A DNA stretch of 64,000 nucleotides from Sphingomonas sp. CROZ-RG-20F-R02-07. Lineage in GTDB: Bacteria; Pseudomonadota; Alphaproteobacteria; Sphingomonadales; Sphingomonadaceae. The notes beneath the pieces were generated by a model. It ran no database searches. It was not told where the DNA came from and saw nothing but the letters and a program-made list of their open reading frames with translations. The stretch is from contig NZ_JAKNQJ010000012.1 of the NCBI RefSeq assembly GCF_022662335.1, forward strand, positions 1 through 64,000, given 5' to 3'. The translations under genes and the position numbers were made by a program. Below are positions 33,287 to 41,596 of this stretch, one piece after another. Position 1 is the stretch's first letter. Every line of letters begins with the position of its first letter.

Positions 33287-34294
33287 AACGCCGTGATCGC
33301 GGAGCATAGCGATCTGGTTGAGATCTACTCGATCGACGAGAGTTTCTACCGGCTTCCAATACGATCCAACGGGCTCGGCGACATCGGGGCAGCGCGCAAG
33401 CTGCGCGAGGAGATCGAGCGGCAGACTGGTCTGCCGACGAGGATCGGCCTCGGCCCGACGCGGGCGTTATCCAAGGTCGCCAACGCTCTCGCCAAAGCTA
33501 CGGAGAAAGTCTGGGGCGGAGTGGTCGATCTCCACGACGCTGAGCTGCGCGCGCGGCTTTTCGCCGAATGGCCGGTGAAGGAGGTTTGGGGCATCGGGTC
33601 GGCGCTGGCGGCGCGGCTGCACCCCTTGGGAGTGCGGACCGCGGCCGACCTGGTGGCGTTGCCACCGGCGGTCGCCCGCGATGTCGGCACCGTGGTTCTC
33701 GAGCGCCTTGTGCGCGAGTTGAACGGGATCGAGTGCGACGGCTTCAAGCCCGAGCCGGAGGCGAGCAAGGCGACGGCGGTGACGCGCCAATTCGGTGCGC
33801 CGGTGACGGATCTCGAGGAGCTGCGCGAGGCGATGGTCCGGCGCGCGGTGCGCGCGGCCGAGAAGATCCGTCATCAGGGCTTGGCGGCGACGCGTCTGAT
33901 CGTGTTCGCGCATGGGTCGCGCTATCGGCCGAACCCGCCCTCTGCGAGCCGTCAGACGCGCCTCTCGCCGCCCAGCAACGATCCGCGCATCATCGCCGGC
34001 ATGGCCGGCAAGATGATGGAAGCGATGTATCAGCCGGGGGGCGTCTACACGAAGTGCGGCGTCCTGCTCGAAGAGCTGGTGCCGCAAGGGGCAGGGCAGG
34101 GCGACTTGTTCGCCGTGACCGACCCGCGAGCGCCGGGGCTGCTCGCGGCGATGGACGGCCTCAACGATCGCTTCGGGCGTGGGACCATTGGGATCGCGGC
34201 GCAGGGTTTCGGCGCGCGCGCGTTCGATACGAAGCGGAGCCAGAAGAGCCCGGCATGGACGACGCGGATTGCTGAGATCCCGGTCGCCCGATAG
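33287..34294 (+). pseudogene. umuC: umuC-like Y-family DNA polymerase, 5'-truncated
   Basis: About 335 codons of a translesion polymerase: INAVIAEHSDLVEIYSIDESF carries the second catalytic acidic pair, followed by the palm, thumb (VWGIGSALAARLHPLGVRTAADL), little finger and a DUF4113-like end (AAMDGLNDRFGRGTIG). The first ~80 residues, including the first catalytic Asp, are missing, and the frame starts at an IS3 fragment. An upstream ATG in the IS fragment keeps the frame open but cannot restore activity. Confidence 0.88.
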
Positions 34295-34341
34295 ACGGGA
34301 TCCTGTCGCTTGGCTTTGGCGGCCTGGACTATGTGCACGCA

Positions 34342-34506
34342 CGGCGTCGAGGACAGCGGATCGAACGCGTGTTCGGCCACCTGAAACGCAACTTGGGGCT
34401 ACGAACGCTCAAGCTGCGGGGCCTGTCAGGAGCCGCCGAGGAGTTCACCATGGCCGCCGCGGCATACAACCTTCAGCTGCTCGCCCGGCAGGCTGCGTCG
34501 GCCTGA
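34342..34506 (+). pseudogene. DDE transposase C-terminal fragment (IS5/IS1182-like)
   Basis: The frame reads IERVFGHLKRNLGLRTLKLRGLSGAAEEFTMAAAAYNLQLLARQAASA and stops at 34504-34506. The E-R-x-F-x-x-L-K-R-N-x-G-L-R-x-x-x-x-R-G motif is typical of IS5/IS1182-class DDE transposases. Everything upstream is missing. It lies right after the truncated umuC, so both ends of that gene are IS scars. Confidence 0.78.
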
Positions 34507-34811
34507 TACACAGCGTATCCTCCGGTGGCCGGCGTCACCAGCCATCCGCCACGCCGATTTCGCGCAGGCCTTTTTCAACAGCCTCCTTCGGTTGTGCCAC
34601 CTACAACAATTTCTCGTGCTGCTACGGCGAAGTTCGTTATTCTGTCGCCGCCAGCGACATGGGATCTCGCGTCGCCGCCATACGAGCTTTTGCGCCTCGA
34701 CGCCGCGATTTCTCGTCCGATCGCCTTCAGTTGTTTGAGTGCTCATGATCCTTCTCAGTTGTGACAGGGTGTTGTTGTCGATCAACTACGCCGAGGCGGT
34801 GCGAAGCCGCT
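34507..34811. other. Intergenic with IS debris, no gene supported
   Basis: The first ~80 bp look like the end of the transposase fragment's element (CCTTTTTCAACAGCC near 34570). Nothing else was identified. Confidence 0.4.
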
Positions 34812-35171
34812 TCAAACGGTCGCCGCGCTGGCAAGCAGAAGCAGAATGAAAATAGCCGCATTGATCTTCGGCTCACGGAAGCTGATGAAGGCGATGGTAA
34901 TCGCAAGCCACGCCACGCCCCCGGCAAGCGAGAGCATCGTTACCGGTGCCTGCGCCAGAACCGCCGGGGCACTCCATGCCAGCCATAGGCAGAGCAGTCC
35001 GAACAGCACCTGGCCCAACGCGAATGACGAATGCAGGCCGTAGAATAGCGTCGTCTCCGGCCCAGCGGACCGCTTGCGCCGAAAGTGCTGCGAAACGACG
35101 TCGATCGTGAAATGAACGGTGCCGCTGAAAGCGAGCCAGCCATAGGCGGCATAGGTGAAAACCTGATGCAC
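34812..35171 (-). CDS. Small membrane protein (119 aa)
   Basis: Three to four hydrophobic helices (FTYAAYGWLAFSGTVHFTID, ALGQVLFGLLCLWLAWSA, VTMLSLAGGVAWLAITIAFISF, INAAIFILLLLASAA). No family is recognised by name. It follows the SDR gene by 36 bp on the same strand and is probably its operon partner under the HxlR regulator. Confidence 0.7.
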   Translation of the reverse strand: MHQVFTYAAYGWLAFSGTVHFTIDVVSQHFRRKRSAGPETTLFYGLHSSFALGQVLFGLLCLWLAWSAPAVLAQAPVTMLSLAGGVAWLAITIAFISFREPKINAAIFILLLLASAATV

Positions 35172-35207
35172 GGCGTTACCTTTCGTGAAGTGCGATCGAG
35201 GAAGTGT

Positions 35208-35978
35208 TCAGGCGGCTTGCGTCGTCGCGCCGACCTTCGCCAACTGCTTGAACATGAAGCTCGGCGCGAGACGGCTCATTGCCTTGAGCACGTTGCTCAG
35301 GCCCGGCCGGATTTCGAGCTTGCCGGCTTCGATGCCGTTGATCGCCTTGCCGACGAGCACCTGGACGCTCATCGCCTTCTGCCCCTGATACTCCTTCTCG
35401 AATTCGCCCCGGAACAGCGGCGTTTCCGTGCCCGGAGGGGCCAACTCGATCACCGTGACCGAGGTGTTCGCGAGCTGTGCGCGAAGCGACTGCGAGAAGG
35501 AGTGGATCGCCGCCTTGGTCGCGCAGTAGATCGGAGAGATCGGCATCGGCACGAACGCCAGGCCCGACGACACGTTGACGATCAGCGCGTCCTTGCGCGA
35601 CTTCAGGTGCGGCAGGAAGGCTTGCACCATCCGGACCGGGCCATTCAGGTTGGTTTCGATCTCGCGCGTCACGTCGAGCAGATCGCGCTCCTGATTGAGG
35701 TTCAGGTTGCGCATGATCCCAGCGTTGTTGACCAGCACGTCGAGCGCCGCAAACTTCGCCAGCACGGCGTCGCGAAGCGCAATAATCGCCGCTGGATCGC
35801 TCGCCTCGCTCTGGAAGACATGCAGCCCGGGTGCCGCCTTGCGCGCGGCGTCGAGCTTCTCCTGATCGCGCCCGGTCACCATGACGACGTTGCCGCGTTC
35901 GAGCAGCCGCTTGGCCAGCTCCAGGCCGATCCCACTCGATCCGCCGGTAATCAGGATGGTTTTGCCCTTGAGCTTCAT
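35208..35978 (-). CDS. Short-chain dehydrogenase (DltE-like SDR)
   Basis: A 256-residue NAD(P)-dependent oxidoreductase: TGGSSGIG at 11-18, VNNAGIM near 83, and the catalytic Ser followed by Tyr-x-x-x-Lys (SSGLAFVPMPISPIYCATKAA). The C-terminal half resembles DltE-like SDRs with a membrane-facing hydrophobic tail. It is divergent from an HxlR regulator 119 bp away, the standard layout for a redox or aldehyde-responsive detoxification gene. Its substrate is unknown. Confidence 0.9.
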   Translation of the reverse strand: MKLKGKTILITGGSSGIGLELAKRLLERGNVVMVTGRDQEKLDAARKAAPGLHVFQSEASDPAAIIALRDAVLAKFAALDVLVNNAGIMRNLNLNQERDLLDVTREIETNLNGPVRMVQAFLPHLKSRKDALIVNVSSGLAFVPMPISPIYCATKAAIHSFSQSLRAQLANTSVTVIELAPPGTETPLFRGEFEKEYQGQKAMSVQVLVGKAINGIEAGKLEIRPGLSNVLKAMSRLAPSFMFKQLAKVGATTQAA

Positions 35979-36048
35979 GACTGAGTTCCTTGCCGCTAGT
36001 TTGAGGGCCTACGATCGCCTGCCCATTTCTCCCTTTCCCACTGACACT

Positions 36049-36077
36049 AACTATCGTAAAGTAGGCACGTAATAGTT
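36049..36077. promoter_or_regulatory. Possible operator between SDR and HxlR genes
   Basis: AACTAT (36049-36054) and ATAGTT (36072-36077) form an inverted pair 17 bp apart, midway between the divergent starts. HxlR proteins bind spaced inverted repeats, but these arms are short, so the call is tentative. Confidence 0.35.
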
Positions 36078-36097
36078 CTATACGCACCTAAAAGAGA

Positions 36098-36538
36098 GTG
36101 TCAGTGACGCAGTTGGCGCAGTTCACCAAGGAGGAGATCGCGGCAGCCCAGCGCTACCGGATCGAGACGCCTCCGCCCGATCTCGATCCGCGCATCGAAG
36201 CGTTGGTGAACGACCTCATCGGCCGGGTCGCCGATAAATGGACCATGCTGATCCTTGAGGCGCTGACGGAACACGGCACGGTGCGGTTTACACAGCTAGG
36301 CAAGCTGGTTGCCGGTATCAGTCAGAAGATGCTGACCCAGACCCTGCGGCAGATGGAGCGTGACGGTCTGGTGACGCGCACTATTCACCCGGTAGTGCCC
36401 CCAAAGGTCGAGTATAAACTTACCGCCTTGGGTCTGACTCTTGGTGCAGCATTTTGTGGCGTATGGGTCTGGGCATCCGAGAACCTTGAAGCAGTGGACG
36501 CGGCGCGACAAAGATTCGATCAAGGACGCCAAGTTTAA
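36098..36538 (+). CDS. HxlR-family transcriptional regulator
   Basis: A 146-residue winged-helix regulator with the HxlR pattern DKWTMLILEALTEHGTVRFTQLGKLVAGISQKMLTQTLRQMERDGLVTRTIHPVVPPKVEYKLTALG. No Cys is conserved at the N-terminus, so redox sensing of the HypR type is not evident. The GTG start has AAGAGA upstream. It is divergent from the SDR gene, which it likely controls. Confidence 0.9.
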   Translation: MSVTQLAQFTKEEIAAAQRYRIETPPPDLDPRIEALVNDLIGRVADKWTMLILEALTEHGTVRFTQLGKLVAGISQKMLTQTLRQMERDGLVTRTIHPVVPPKVEYKLTALGLTLGAAFCGVWVWASENLEAVDAARQRFDQGRQV

Positions 36539-36746
36539 TCGTCAAAGAGGCCTTTTGGTACGTCAAGGCTCGTGGCGATGTCACAACCGGTCGGGACTGT
36601 GAAAAAGGCCTGACGCCTGCCCTGATCGTCTCGATTGAGATACCTTCGAAAATCGGCAACAGTATGAACGAGTAGCCGCTTTCGGAACTGGAATGCCGCC
36701 GGGTGATGGCTGGGACTTTCGAGCGGCTTGATATGGCAAGGTATCC

Positions 36747-37676
36747 TTACGGCACGATGACGAGCTTGCCTTTTGGCAGCCCATTCGCCTCCAGCTTTGT
36801 GATCGCCGGGATGGCGTCAGCTAGCGGGATGACACCGGCGATCGACAGTTTGAGTTTGCCGTTGGCGGCGAGCCGGGCAAGTTCCTCAAGGATGGTGGAG
36901 GGCGTCTTTGCGATCACGGCTTTGTTGCGCCGCGTGAACAAGACGCCGATCATTTTTTTAGGATTGAGATTGATGTGCAGCGCGACCCCTTTGCTCGTCA
37001 GCATGGGCAAGCACTGGCCAGGACTCAGGACGCCCGCTGTGTCGAACACCACATCGAAGCTCTTGCGGTAGGTTTTAGGGTCGAACCCCCGGTAGTCGAT
37101 GGCCTCATCGACCCCAAGCGCTTGGGCCTCGGCCACGCCGCCGGGGCTGCACGTCCCGACGACTTTCGCCCCGTGAACCTTTGCGATCTGAACAGCCGCA
37201 CGACCGACGCTCCCAAGGCAGCCGTTTACAAGAACACGCTGGCCGCTTTGCAACTTCGCCGTGTCTATTAGAGCCGTCCAAGCGGTCGCTCCCGCGATGG
37301 GCAGCGTCGCCGCTTCCTCGAAGCTGATCGACTCGGGTTTGATAGCGGCCGTGTCCTCGGCGGTGAGGATCGTGTCAGCGAAGGTCGCGGATTCTTTCAC
37401 CGTCATCGCGCCGAACACGGCGTCGCCTACTTTGAAGCGCGTCACCGCTCGCCCAACCGCCTCGACCACACCCGCGAAGTCGGTCCCCACGCCGCGCGGG
37501 AAGTTCTTGCCGGTCATCATCTTCATCGTGCCAGCTCGTATTTTCCAGTCCATCGGGTTGGTCGACGCGGCCTTTACCCTGATGCTAATCTGGTCGTCAC
37601 ATGGCGCTTTGGGCTCGACGTTGTTCAACCGTAGCTCTTCCGGGCCACCATAGCGGGAATACTCAATGCGACGCAT
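36747..37676 (-). CDS. Quinone oxidoreductase-like NAD(P)H-dependent enzyme (MDR family)
   Basis: A 309-residue zinc-independent medium-chain reductase: MRRIEYSRYGGPEELRL start, STNPMDWKIRAG, GTDFAGVVEAVG and the nucleotide-binding VNGCLGSVGRAAVQIAKVHGAKVVGTC near 147-173. It probably reduces quinones or enones with NADPH. It is divergent from a TetR gene, and a duplicated palindrome just upstream (37741-37780) is the likely repressor site. Confidence 0.92.
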   Translation of the reverse strand: MRRIEYSRYGGPEELRLNNVEPKAPCDDQISIRVKAASTNPMDWKIRAGTMKMMTGKNFPRGVGTDFAGVVEAVGRAVTRFKVGDAVFGAMTVKESATFADTILTAEDTAAIKPESISFEEAATLPIAGATAWTALIDTAKLQSGQRVLVNGCLGSVGRAAVQIAKVHGAKVVGTCSPGGVAEAQALGVDEAIDYRGFDPKTYRKSFDVVFDTAGVLSPGQCLPMLTSKGVALHINLNPKKMIGVLFTRRNKAVIAKTPSTILEELARLAANGKLKLSIAGVIPLADAIPAITKLEANGLPKGKLVIVP

Positions 37677-37740
37677 GGTCCAGCTCCTTACTCGGCCGGA
37701 GGCGTCCGGGTTGACCCGATCTTACGCCTCCACCATTATC

Positions 37741-37780
37741 CGGGGATACTCCCCGCTTAAATAAGCGGGGACACTCTCCG
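37741..37780. promoter_or_regulatory. Duplicated TetR operator
   Basis: CGGGGATACTCCCCG (37741-37755) and CGGGGACACTCTCCG (37766-37780) are direct copies of one palindromic site, 25 bp apart. Between and across them CCCCGCTTAAATAAGCGGGG (37751-37770) is itself a perfect palindrome. They lie between the divergent oxidoreductase and TetR starts. Confidence 0.82.
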
Positions 37781-37796
37781 TTTACAAGGGGTTAGA

Positions 37797-38363
37797 TTGG
37801 TAAATGTAGCCGGACAACCGCGTAAGCTGCGCGCCGACGCCTTGCGCAATCGCGACCGGCTGCTCGAAACAGCGCGCGAGGCGTTCGCGAGCGGCGGTGC
37901 GGACGCCAGCCTTGACGACATTGCCAAAAAATCCGGCGTTGGGTCTGCCACGCTCTATCGACATTATCCTACACGCGAGCTGCTGATCGAAGCCGTTTAC
38001 CAGCGCGAGGTCGAAAAGCTCGGCGCGATGGGAGCCGAGCTGCTTATTTCTGCTCCGCCCTTGGCGGCGCTACGCACCTGGATGATGACGTTCGTCGATC
38101 ATGTGATCGAGAAGCATATCATCGCCTCCGCTCTAAACGAGACGGCATACGCAACCGCCAGTGTGATCATCCAGGGCACGATGGAGCGCCTGGCGCGGCG
38201 AGCGATAGACAATGGCGACCTGCGGCCGGACACGGTGCCTTCTGACCTTCTCAGGGCCATGATCGGCGTGCTGCACATCCGGGCCGGTCCCGACTGGCAG
38301 GAAAGCGCGAAACGGCTGGTCGATATCCTGCTGCGGGGAGCAAGCGGCGAGCGCGTGGGCTAA
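37797..38363 (+). CDS. TetR-family regulator
   Basis: A 188-residue repressor. The HTH is ASLDDIAKKSGVGSATLYRHYPTRELLIEAVY (about 37-68). The C-terminal half resembles the SbtR-type ligand domain that often controls neighbouring oxidoreductases. The TTG start has AAGGGG upstream, inside the operator region, implying autoregulation. It is divergent from the oxidoreductase, which should be its target. Confidence 0.92.
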   Translation: MVNVAGQPRKLRADALRNRDRLLETAREAFASGGADASLDDIAKKSGVGSATLYRHYPTRELLIEAVYQREVEKLGAMGAELLISAPPLAALRTWMMTFVDHVIEKHIIASALNETAYATASVIIQGTMERLARRAIDNGDLRPDTVPSDLLRAMIGVLHIRAGPDWQESAKRLVDILLRGASGERVG

Positions 38364-38409
38364 GGCCGGATGAAGACAATCCTTCGCACGTCTGCAAGAA
38401 GAAAAGGCG

Positions 38410-38931
38410 TCACCCCTGGGTAGAGATGCGTTCCAGCGTCACGAACGGACCGCCTCGGTAAACGACGTTTCCAAAAGGGATATAACCAAGTTTTTCCGCC
38501 AAGATCAAAGATGCCCGATTGTCAGGCGCTATCAGGCAGACAGTGCGTTGGCGACCTTCGCTGCTGTTATACCACTTCAAGGCAGCCATCCCTGCTTCAT
38601 AGGCGTATCCGCGTCCTTGAGACTTCGACGTGAAAACCCATGCTGCTTCACCCACCCCGTCGAAGTCGCTACCCAAACCTCGATGAAAATCAGCAATGCC
38701 GGTTTGACCTAAAAAACGATTCGTTGCTTGTTCGACAACGGCGAACATTCCAAAGTTAAAAGTTGCCCAGTGCCCGGCGTAGCGCAAGAGCCTATTCCAC
38801 GCATCCTCTGCTCGCATTGGCTGACCGCCAAGGAATTGGGCCACCATCGGATCGGAGACCATATTCAGGTAGTCGTCGAAGTCCGAAATATTGTAGGGGC
38901 GAAGGATAAGCCGGGCAGTCTGTATCATCAT
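38410..38931 (-). CDS. GNAT N-acetyltransferase, RimJ/RimL type
   Basis: A 173-residue acetyl-CoA-dependent acyltransferase: TARLILRPYNISDFDDYLNMVSDPMVAQFLGG start, AAWVFTSKSQGRGYAYEAGMAALKWY with the acetyl-CoA binding Q/R-G-x-G-x-A, and APDNRASLILAEKLGYIPFG. RimL-like family members acetylate N-termini or small molecules such as aminoglycosides or toxins. No operon partner is adjacent. Confidence 0.9.
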   Translation of the reverse strand: MMIQTARLILRPYNISDFDDYLNMVSDPMVAQFLGGQPMRAEDAWNRLLRYAGHWATFNFGMFAVVEQATNRFLGQTGIADFHRGLGSDFDGVGEAAWVFTSKSQGRGYAYEAGMAALKWYNSSEGRQRTVCLIAPDNRASLILAEKLGYIPFGNVVYRGGPFVTLERISTQG

Positions 38932-39183
38932 ACGTCATGCGTACCGGTCAGATTGCGCAAAGGGAAGGTAGCTGCGCGCTGGTCGCTCTGCCTTCTCATT
39001 TCTCGATCCCAATCGGGACGGCTTCAGCCGTTTGCATCGGACAAGATCGTGTCGAACAGCCGCCTTTTCGGTCGGAAGCACTGTCACCGGATTTGGCCGA
39101 ATGACGATCCGATCTGACGTCACAGGACGAGTTTTCGTGTCAAAGGACATGGATAATACATCTGGGTTTGGTCACGTCAGGGA

Positions 39184-39239
39184 GCGTCACCCGGGAGGCC
39201 GAGACCCGCAGGGGCTCGGTAGAGCACAAGCGGAACAGA
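39184..39239. repeat. Dispersed repeat A, copy 1
   Basis: About 55 bp: CGTCACCCG, then GCCGAGACCCGCAGGGGCTC, then GGTAGAGCACAAGCGGAACA. CCGAG and CTCGG can pair as a short hairpin. Copies 2 and 3 are at 43036 and 44537. All lie outside coding sequence. The surrounding 38932-39330 shows no gene, but has a further hairpin CCCGCCC/GGGCGGG at about 39247-39265. Confidence 0.72.
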
Positions 39240-39330
39240 ACTCGGCCCCGCCCTGCAGGGGCGGGTAGACGCCCGCAAGGTGGGCTTTGCGGTCGGGCCG
39301 GTCCATAAGGCGAGACCACAAAAGCGCGGA

Positions 39331-39789
39331 GTGAAGGTGATCCAACCCGATCCTGAAGAAGCCGTTCTGCTCGACATCGAGAGAGGTCTTCTACAGCTTC
39401 ACGATCGAAGTTCCGCTTTGAGCAATTTGGCTGATCCGACAGGGGTGGCCGGGGAGAGCGCCGCATTAAGCCGCGAGGTGACAGCGAAGGTCGTGGCGGC
39501 CGCTGCCGAGATCATTGAGGATGTTGGAGAAATCTCGCGGCAGAACATGCTTCTGCTGGAAGAGGTGGTGGCCTCGGTTCGCACGTTGCAACGGGCACAT
39601 CAGCGAAGGATGGAGCCTTCGCCCAAGGTTACGCTGCGTCACCGGGTAACGCTCCCGCAGTTCTGCGTACTGGGGATCGCCGCAGTGATCGGCGTCCTCT
39701 TCACTGCGTACCTGATTGGCTATGTGCAGGGGTTCCCCGAGGGCTGCGCGCGCGGCATCCGTGATGCGATGGCGCACAGGGCGGCGTGA
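39331..39789 (+). CDS. Hypothetical protein with coiled coil and one membrane helix
   Basis: About 152 residues: a helical cytoplasmic part (LSNLADPTGVAGESAALSREVTAKVVAAAAEIIEDVGEISRQNMLLLEEVVASVRTLQRAHQRR) then one transmembrane segment (FCVLGIAAVIGVLFTAYLIGYVQG). GTG 39331 or 39337 with GGAG upstream is preferred to the upstream frame, which is repeat-like. It is convergent with a small minus-strand gene across a strong hairpin. The function is unknown; single-span coiled-coil proteins in transfer regions can be entry-exclusion-like, a guess. Confidence 0.62.
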   Translation: MKVIQPDPEEAVLLDIERGLLQLHDRSSALSNLADPTGVAGESAALSREVTAKVVAAAAEIIEDVGEISRQNMLLLEEVVASVRTLQRAHQRRMEPSPKVTLRHRVTLPQFCVLGIAAVIGVLFTAYLIGYVQGFPEGCARGIRDAMAHRAA

Positions 39790-39803
39790 TACATGACGAG
39801 AGC

Positions 39804-39822
39804 GGGGCGGCAGCGCCGCCCC
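39804..39822. terminator. Bidirectional terminator hairpin
   Basis: GGGGCGGC and GCCGCCCC form a perfect 8-bp stem around AGC, between two convergent genes ending at 39789 and 39831. Confidence 0.6.
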
Positions 39823-39830
39823 ATCGCTGG

Positions 39831-39977
39831 TCACTCTTCCCAGAGCGGCTTGAGCTTGCGGGTCCTTTTCGGAGCGGGACGGGGTGCCGGTGCGGGCATT
39901 CCGTGTATCGCGATCTCCGCTTGGATGCTGGCCAGGTCCGCGAGCCATGCTTGGGTGCGTGCGGTTTGAGTGTGCAT
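39831..39977 (-). CDS. Small basic plasmid protein (48 aa)
   Basis: A short frame with a strong ribosome binding site (GGAGG 6 bp before the ATG) encoding MHTQTARTQAWLADLASIQA, then a Pro/Ala-rich linker and a Lys/Arg-rich end (KRTRKLKPLWEE). The function is unknown. Its start context and its place in the run of minus-strand genes make it credible. Confidence 0.65.
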   Translation of the reverse strand: MHTQTARTQAWLADLASIQAEIAIHGMPAPAPRPAPKRTRKLKPLWEE

Positions 39978-40020
39978 GTGAACCTCCGTCTGTTCGTTTT
40001 AAGACGGGTTCGGGCTGACG

Positions 40021-40157
40021 ATCGGGCGGGGTCGGGGTCACAGGACCGCGAAGCGGCCGCGTTAGCGGGGCGTGGAGGTGCCGATTTTGTCGTGGTTGGA
40101 GTGGAGCGCAGCGGAGCGGAGGCCGCGGCAAAATTGGAGGCGCCGCGCATCCTTGAC
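40021..40157. repeat. Dispersed repeat B, copy 1
   Basis: Contains GACCGCGAAGCGGCCGCG, AGCGGGGCGT and, after a 40-bp insertion relative to copy 2, CAAAATTGGAGG and CCGCGCATCCTTGA. Copy 2 is at 42218-42308. The intergenic location and palindromic character suggest REP-like or leader function. Confidence 0.72.
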
Positions 40158-40265
40158 GCCGGCCCTGCCCGGTCGTCACGATTGAGGGGCGTCGACGACA
40201 GAGCCTTTCCGACGCTGGTAGCGCGGGGAAGGCCGCCACAGGGCAATTCTTCTGTCTCCGCGCCA

Positions 40266-40490
40266 TCAGGGGGACTGGATGGTCTGGGATGCCAAGATGG
40301 CGCCGGTCAGCTCGTCGCTGTCGATCTCACCGGCGATGTAGCGGGCGTTGAGCTGCTCGATCTCGTCGGAGAGGATGCCGCCTTCGTGGCGGACGTTGCC
40401 GCGGGCAAAGTCGACTTCACGTTGACGGTTCGCGCGCTCGCTCGCGGTGATCGCTGGGAGCTGGTTGGTGCGGGCCATTTGAGCGTTCAT
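40266..40490 (-). CDS. Orphan VbhA-like antitoxin
   Basis: A 74-residue paralogue of the antitoxin at 21690-21941: EVDFARGNVRHEGGILSDEIEQLNARYIAGEIDSDELTGAIL. The inhibitory motif is N-x-x-x-E-G (Asn32 to Gly37) in place of S/T-x-x-x-E-G; the inhibitory Glu is kept. No Fic gene lies downstream or anywhere near. It may act as an anti-toxin against an incoming Fic protein or be a remnant. It follows DUF3768 in the same strand after 61 bp, with the start chosen at MNAQMARTNQ. Confidence 0.85.
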   Translation of the reverse strand: MNAQMARTNQLPAITASERANRQREVDFARGNVRHEGGILSDEIEQLNARYIAGEIDSDELTGAILASQTIQSP

Positions 40491-40551
40491 GATCGGATCC
40501 TTTGCTGCTGAAGGGGGAAAGCCCCGGCGACTGCGCGCCGGGGCGGGTGCG

Positions 40552-40944
40552 TCACCGCTCATCGGTTCGCATGATGGTGAGGACGCGAATGGTCTGAAAG
40601 GGATCGGACGGATCCTCGGAGCCCGCGGACAGGTCGAGATTGTAGTAGTCGATCTTCCAGTAGCAGGGGACGCCGGCGAACTCGAACTTGCCCATGTCGC
40701 GCTCGCCGTGCGGGTTGATCGCGTTGTCGAAGGCGTCGAAATCCCGCACTTCGCGCAGGATCTGGGCGCGGTTGCGCCATCCCCGAAACAAGCTCACGTC
40801 GACGATCAGCTCGGCGATCCCGATCGTCATCACGACGCGGTTGGCGCCTGGGGCGGTGATGTGTTCGCGCAGCCAGTCGTTGACCCGCGCGATCTCGCCG
40901 ACGCCACCCTTGGCGCGGTCTGAATGAGGCGTTTGCTCGGCCAT
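40552..40944 (-). CDS. DUF3768 family protein
   Basis: A 130-residue cytoplasmic protein with the DUF3768 pattern: RAKGGVGEIARVNDWLREHI, FRGWRNRAQILREVRDFDAFDNAINPHGERDMGKFEFAGVPCYWKIDYYNLDL and a C-terminal TIRVLTIMRTDER. This family is common on alphaproteobacterial plasmids next to DUF2493 or ssb genes, with no established function. It is upstream of the VbhA-like gene. Confidence 0.88.
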   Translation of the reverse strand: MAEQTPHSDRAKGGVGEIARVNDWLREHITAPGANRVVMTIGIAELIVDVSLFRGWRNRAQILREVRDFDAFDNAINPHGERDMGKFEFAGVPCYWKIDYYNLDLSAGSEDPSDPFQTIRVLTIMRTDER

Positions 40945-41194
40945 GATGGTCTCCTCGTCCTGACCCCGCCAATCGGGGTCGTTCGACAGGCGACAGGACT
41001 GTCCGGGGCATAGTTCGCCCAGCGCACCCGTAGGGTCGAAACGCAGTGGAGAAGCCCGCTTGCGGGCTTGCGCGGGCGGACGCCCCGGCTAGGACTGAGA
41101 GCCCGAAAGACCCCCCTGATTGGCGAGCCGGGTGAGACCATTTCCGCAAGGCTCACGCTGGACGGCCGCGCCGATCGAGGCGTATCGTTCGATC

Positions 41195-41521
41195 ATGCAA
41201 CCTGCTGCCAACATTGTCGCTCTGTGGCCTCGCTGGATGGAGAGCGCCGGTGAGATGCTGCGCATGAACGCGTTGGTCCGGACGCGCTGCTGCGGCTGCG
41301 GGACGTTGATGCGGGTTGACCTGAACGACATCGTGGCCCGGCATGGCCCCGGCTATTCGCTGATCGACAAGCTGGAACGCTGCCGGATGGTGGAGTGCAT
41401 CAGCTCGACCTTCTATCTGGCCTCGCGGACCTATGGAGGCGAGTGGACGACGCTGCTGCGCGATCCGGAGCTGGTGGCGTCGTTCGAGGAACTGCCGCCC
41501 GTGCGCACGGCACGAGGATGA
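41195..41521 (+). CDS. Hypothetical protein with possible zinc knuckle
   Basis: A 108-residue protein in which RTRCCGCGTLMRVDLNDIVARHGPGYSLIDKLERC supplies a Cys cluster (C-C-x-x-C and later C, C) able to bind zinc. It is the only plus-strand gene in this block. ATG 41195 was chosen over an upstream TTG for lack of conserved residues before it. The function is unknown; small zinc proteins of this type can bind nucleic acid. Confidence 0.6.
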   Translation: MQPAANIVALWPRWMESAGEMLRMNALVRTRCCGCGTLMRVDLNDIVARHGPGYSLIDKLERCRMVECISSTFYLASRTYGGEWTTLLRDPELVASFEELPPVRTARG

Positions 41522-41596
41522 CGCTGGCCTTGAAGCGGTAAGGAATCAGGCGTATATAGGTCAGGCTACTACAGTCTGGGTCTATAGATCACGTCC

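Noticed and set aside
36049..36077. AACTAT/ATAGTT as a firm HxlR operator
   Set aside because: Six-base AT-rich arms 17 bp apart are weak; kept only as tentative.
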